This document shows positions 6,531 through 7,204 of a stretch of DNA of 7,204 bases, piece by piece. Source of the DNA: Phycisphaerae bacterium (GTDB lineage Bacteria > Planctomycetota > Phycisphaerae > Sedimentisphaerales > Anaerobacaceae); assembly GCA_030609625.1 (NCBI GenBank), contig JAUWBX010000093.1:1-7204 (forward strand), read 5' to 3'. Position numbers and translations under genes: made by a program. Under the pieces are notes generated by a model that worked only from the letters and a program-made list of their open reading frames with translations, was not told the origin of the DNA and searched no databases. The stretch's first letter is position 1. Each line of letters begins with the position of its first letter.

Positions 6531-6570
6531 TCGACCAGCATCCAGTATCGAGTATCCCGATGTATCGGGA
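6531..6570. repeat. CATCCAGTATCGAGTATC repeat followed by CCCGATGTATCGGG palindrome
   Basis: The first part is an inverse copy of the repeat at the left end of the window. The second part, TCCCGATGTATCGGGA (6555-6570), occurs again at 7001-7016 and, in reverse complement, at 6838-6853. Three copies of this 16-base element within 500 bases show that it is a repeat and not chance. Confidence 0.8.
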
Positions 6571-6610
6571 GACTTTCTGCGTTTTCGTGTGTTCTCCGCA
6601 GTCCCGAAAG

Positions 6611-6672
6611 TCCGCTTGTCCGCTTGGGGACGCCTTCCGGCGGGACGCCTTGCGGCGGATGCCTTTCGGCAG
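6611..6672. repeat. Three 15-base tandem units GGACGCCTTNCGGCG, preceded by a doubled TCCGCTTG
   Basis: Units are at 6628-6642, 6643-6657 and 6658-6672; the first two differ at one base and the third is more divergent (GATGCCTTTCGGCAG). Each contains a small GCC-GGC inverted pair. TCCGCTTG is repeated at 6611-6618 and 6619-6626. Confidence 0.8.
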
Positions 6673-6754
6673 TGGCAGTAGAATCTGTCAAAAGAAGATA
6701 AAATCAGTTGAAAGTTTGGGGTGGATTTGGTAACATAGTAAAATCAGAGGCTTT

Positions 6755-6810
6755 AGTGAACTAAAGTGCCTAAAGTGAACTAAAGTGCCTAAAGTGAGCT
6801 AAAGTGACAG
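6755..6810. repeat. 19-base tandem repeat AGTGAACTAAAGTGCCTAA
   Basis: Two exact copies (6755-6773, 6774-6792) and one degenerate copy (6793-6810) lie head to tail. A reverse-complement version (GTGTCACTTTAGGCACTC) is at 6913-6930, so the tandem array forms one outer flank of the nested inverted element at 6817-6906. Confidence 0.85.
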
Positions 6811-6816
6811 CAAGGC

Positions 6817-6906
6817 TGTCATTCTGAGCGAAGCGAATCCCGATACATCGGGACTCTTTCGTTGGCCATCCCGGCGCGCCGGGATTCGGCTTCGCCTCAG
6901 GATGAC
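6817..6906. repeat. Nested inverted repeat element
   Basis: The arms TGTCATTCTGAGCGAAGCGA (6817-6836, then ATCCCG) and CGGGATTCGGCTTCGCCTCAGGATGACA (6880-6907) are near-complementary. Inside lie two 16-base palindromes, TCCCGATACATCGGGA (6838-6853) and TCCCGGCGCGCCGGGA (6869-6884, perfect). AAGTG/CACTT sequences flank the whole. It shares CTCAGGATGAC with the repeat at 5317-5375. It looks like a non-coding mobile palindrome of several layers. Confidence 0.8.
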
Positions 6907-6984
6907 ACGTAAGTGTCACTTTAGGCACTCTAAACTTTAAGCACTTTCTAATTTCGTTAATCTCAATGAATAAACTATTGTTCA

Positions 6985-7032
6985 GTCCTTCGACTCTGCT
7001 TCCCGATGTATCGGGAGTGAGCCTGTCGAACC
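6985..7032. repeat. GTCCTTCGAC...GTCGAACC inverted repeat
   Basis: Outer arms GTCCTTCGACTCTGCT and AGTGAGCCTGTCGAACC are roughly complementary and enclose the palindrome TCCCGATGTATCGGGA (7001-7016). The outer arms resemble those of the 5317-5375 element. This shows the 16-base palindrome nested inside a second repeat type. Confidence 0.7.
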
Positions 7033-7061
7033 ATAACCCCAAATGTGGCCAAATTTTGTGG

Positions 7062-7103
7062 CACGGCCATCTTGGCCGTGTTTTCACGGGCTGGAAGCCC
7101 GTG
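7062..7103. repeat. Twin hairpins CACGGCCA/TGGCCGTG and CACGGGCT/AGCCCGTG
   Basis: Two perfect eight-base stems with three-base loops (7062-7080 and 7085-7103) are separated by four T residues. The second is the source or sibling of the copy inside the large gene at 1436-1456. The first stem followed by TTTT resembles a weak terminator on the plus strand, but there is no gene before it. Confidence 0.8.
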
Positions 7104-7163
7104 CTACCGATGGAGTACAGATTTTATGTTGAACGATACTAACAAACTCATACTTAGTGCAGA

Positions 7164-7204
7164 CTCCACCGCAAGGTGTTCTGCGGAGATACTAAATACT
7201 GGAC
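7164..7204. repeat. CTCCACCGCAAGGTGTTCTGCGGAG element and edge of an ATACTGGA repeat
   Basis: 7164-7188 is an imperfect palindrome with CTGCGGAGA also present in reverse complement near 6586-6596. It is followed by ATACTAAATACTGGAC, which resembles the repeat at the left end of the window and runs off the right edge. Confidence 0.4.

Larger units (their letters stand above)
6387..7204. other. Gene-free region rich in repeats, upstream of the operon
   Basis: I see no credible coding sequence on either strand in these 818 bases. Apart from the promoter-like site beside the radical SAM gene, the region is a mosaic of palindromes and short tandem units, listed separately. The stretch at 6571-6610 (TTTCTGCGTTTTCGTGTG and following bases) and 6673-6750 are unremarkable or only faintly repetitive. 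The bases at 7110-7160 show nothing recognisable. No tRNA or rRNA is evident. Confidence 0.75.

Noticed and set aside
6509..6691. 60-residue minus-strand ORF
   Set aside because: It covers the CATCCAGTATC repeat and the 15-base tandem units; the protein is repeat-derived and has no ribosome binding site I trust.
6755..6810. CRISPR-like array
   Set aside because: The 19-base units are directly adjacent with no unique spacers, and no cas gene is present.
7062..7084. Rho-independent terminator
   Set aside because: The hairpin plus four T residues fits poorly, no gene ends before it on the plus strand, and an almost identical sister hairpin follows; it is better read as a repeat.
6770..7087. 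105-residue minus-strand ORF in the right region
   Set aside because: It is a translation across the nested palindromes and tandem repeats; it has no domain-like pattern and such ORFs are typical by-products of this repeat family.

Overview
The window most likely comes from an uncultured bacterium, perhaps an anaerobic Planctomycetota (Phycisphaerae-like) or a similar environmental lineage. The reasons are the moderate base composition, the AmmeMemoRadiSam genes, a fused membrane spermidine-synthase-like protein, and many short dispersed palindromic repeats of the kind common in such genomes. This placement is an impression, not a measurement.

All recognisable genes lie on the minus strand and form one tight transcription unit, read from right to left. 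Order: (i) 6386-5373, the AmmeMemoRadiSam radical SAM enzyme, starting at GTG; (ii) 5321-5139, a 60-residue basic protein with a twin-arginine-like N-terminus; (iii) 5107-3503, AmmeMemoRadiSam proteins B (MEMO-like) and A (AMMECR1-like) fused in one polypeptide behind a transmembrane anchor; (iv) 3506 to beyond the left edge, a very large membrane protein whose start overlaps the previous stop (ATGA). Gene (iv) is easy to miss because it has no stop in the window. I followed its frame codon by codon for 1168 codons (3506 to 3) without a stop. It joins a transmembrane block, a spermidine-synthase-like Rossmann domain, a second transmembrane block, a covalent-FMN domain of the NosR/RnfG type, and a NosR/NapH-like membrane 4Fe-4S domain that continues off the edge.

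The genes suggest a membrane redox module. A radical SAM enzyme and a membrane-tethered MEMO/AMMECR1 protein are made together with an FMN/Fe-S electron-transfer protein that carries an altered aminopropyltransferase-like domain. The biochemical role of the AmmeMemoRadiSam set is not established, so any joint function is inference.

The right 818 bases (6387-7204) hold no credible gene. They contain a probable promoter next to the radical SAM gene and a dense mosaic of palindromes and short tandem repeats. Related repeats also lie inside the operon: one covers the junction of genes (i) and (ii), one inverted pair flanks the ribosome binding site and start of gene (iii), and at least three, probably four, sit in frame inside gene (iv), mostly in loops between membrane helices. 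One of these matches a right-hand repeat exactly over 20 bases.
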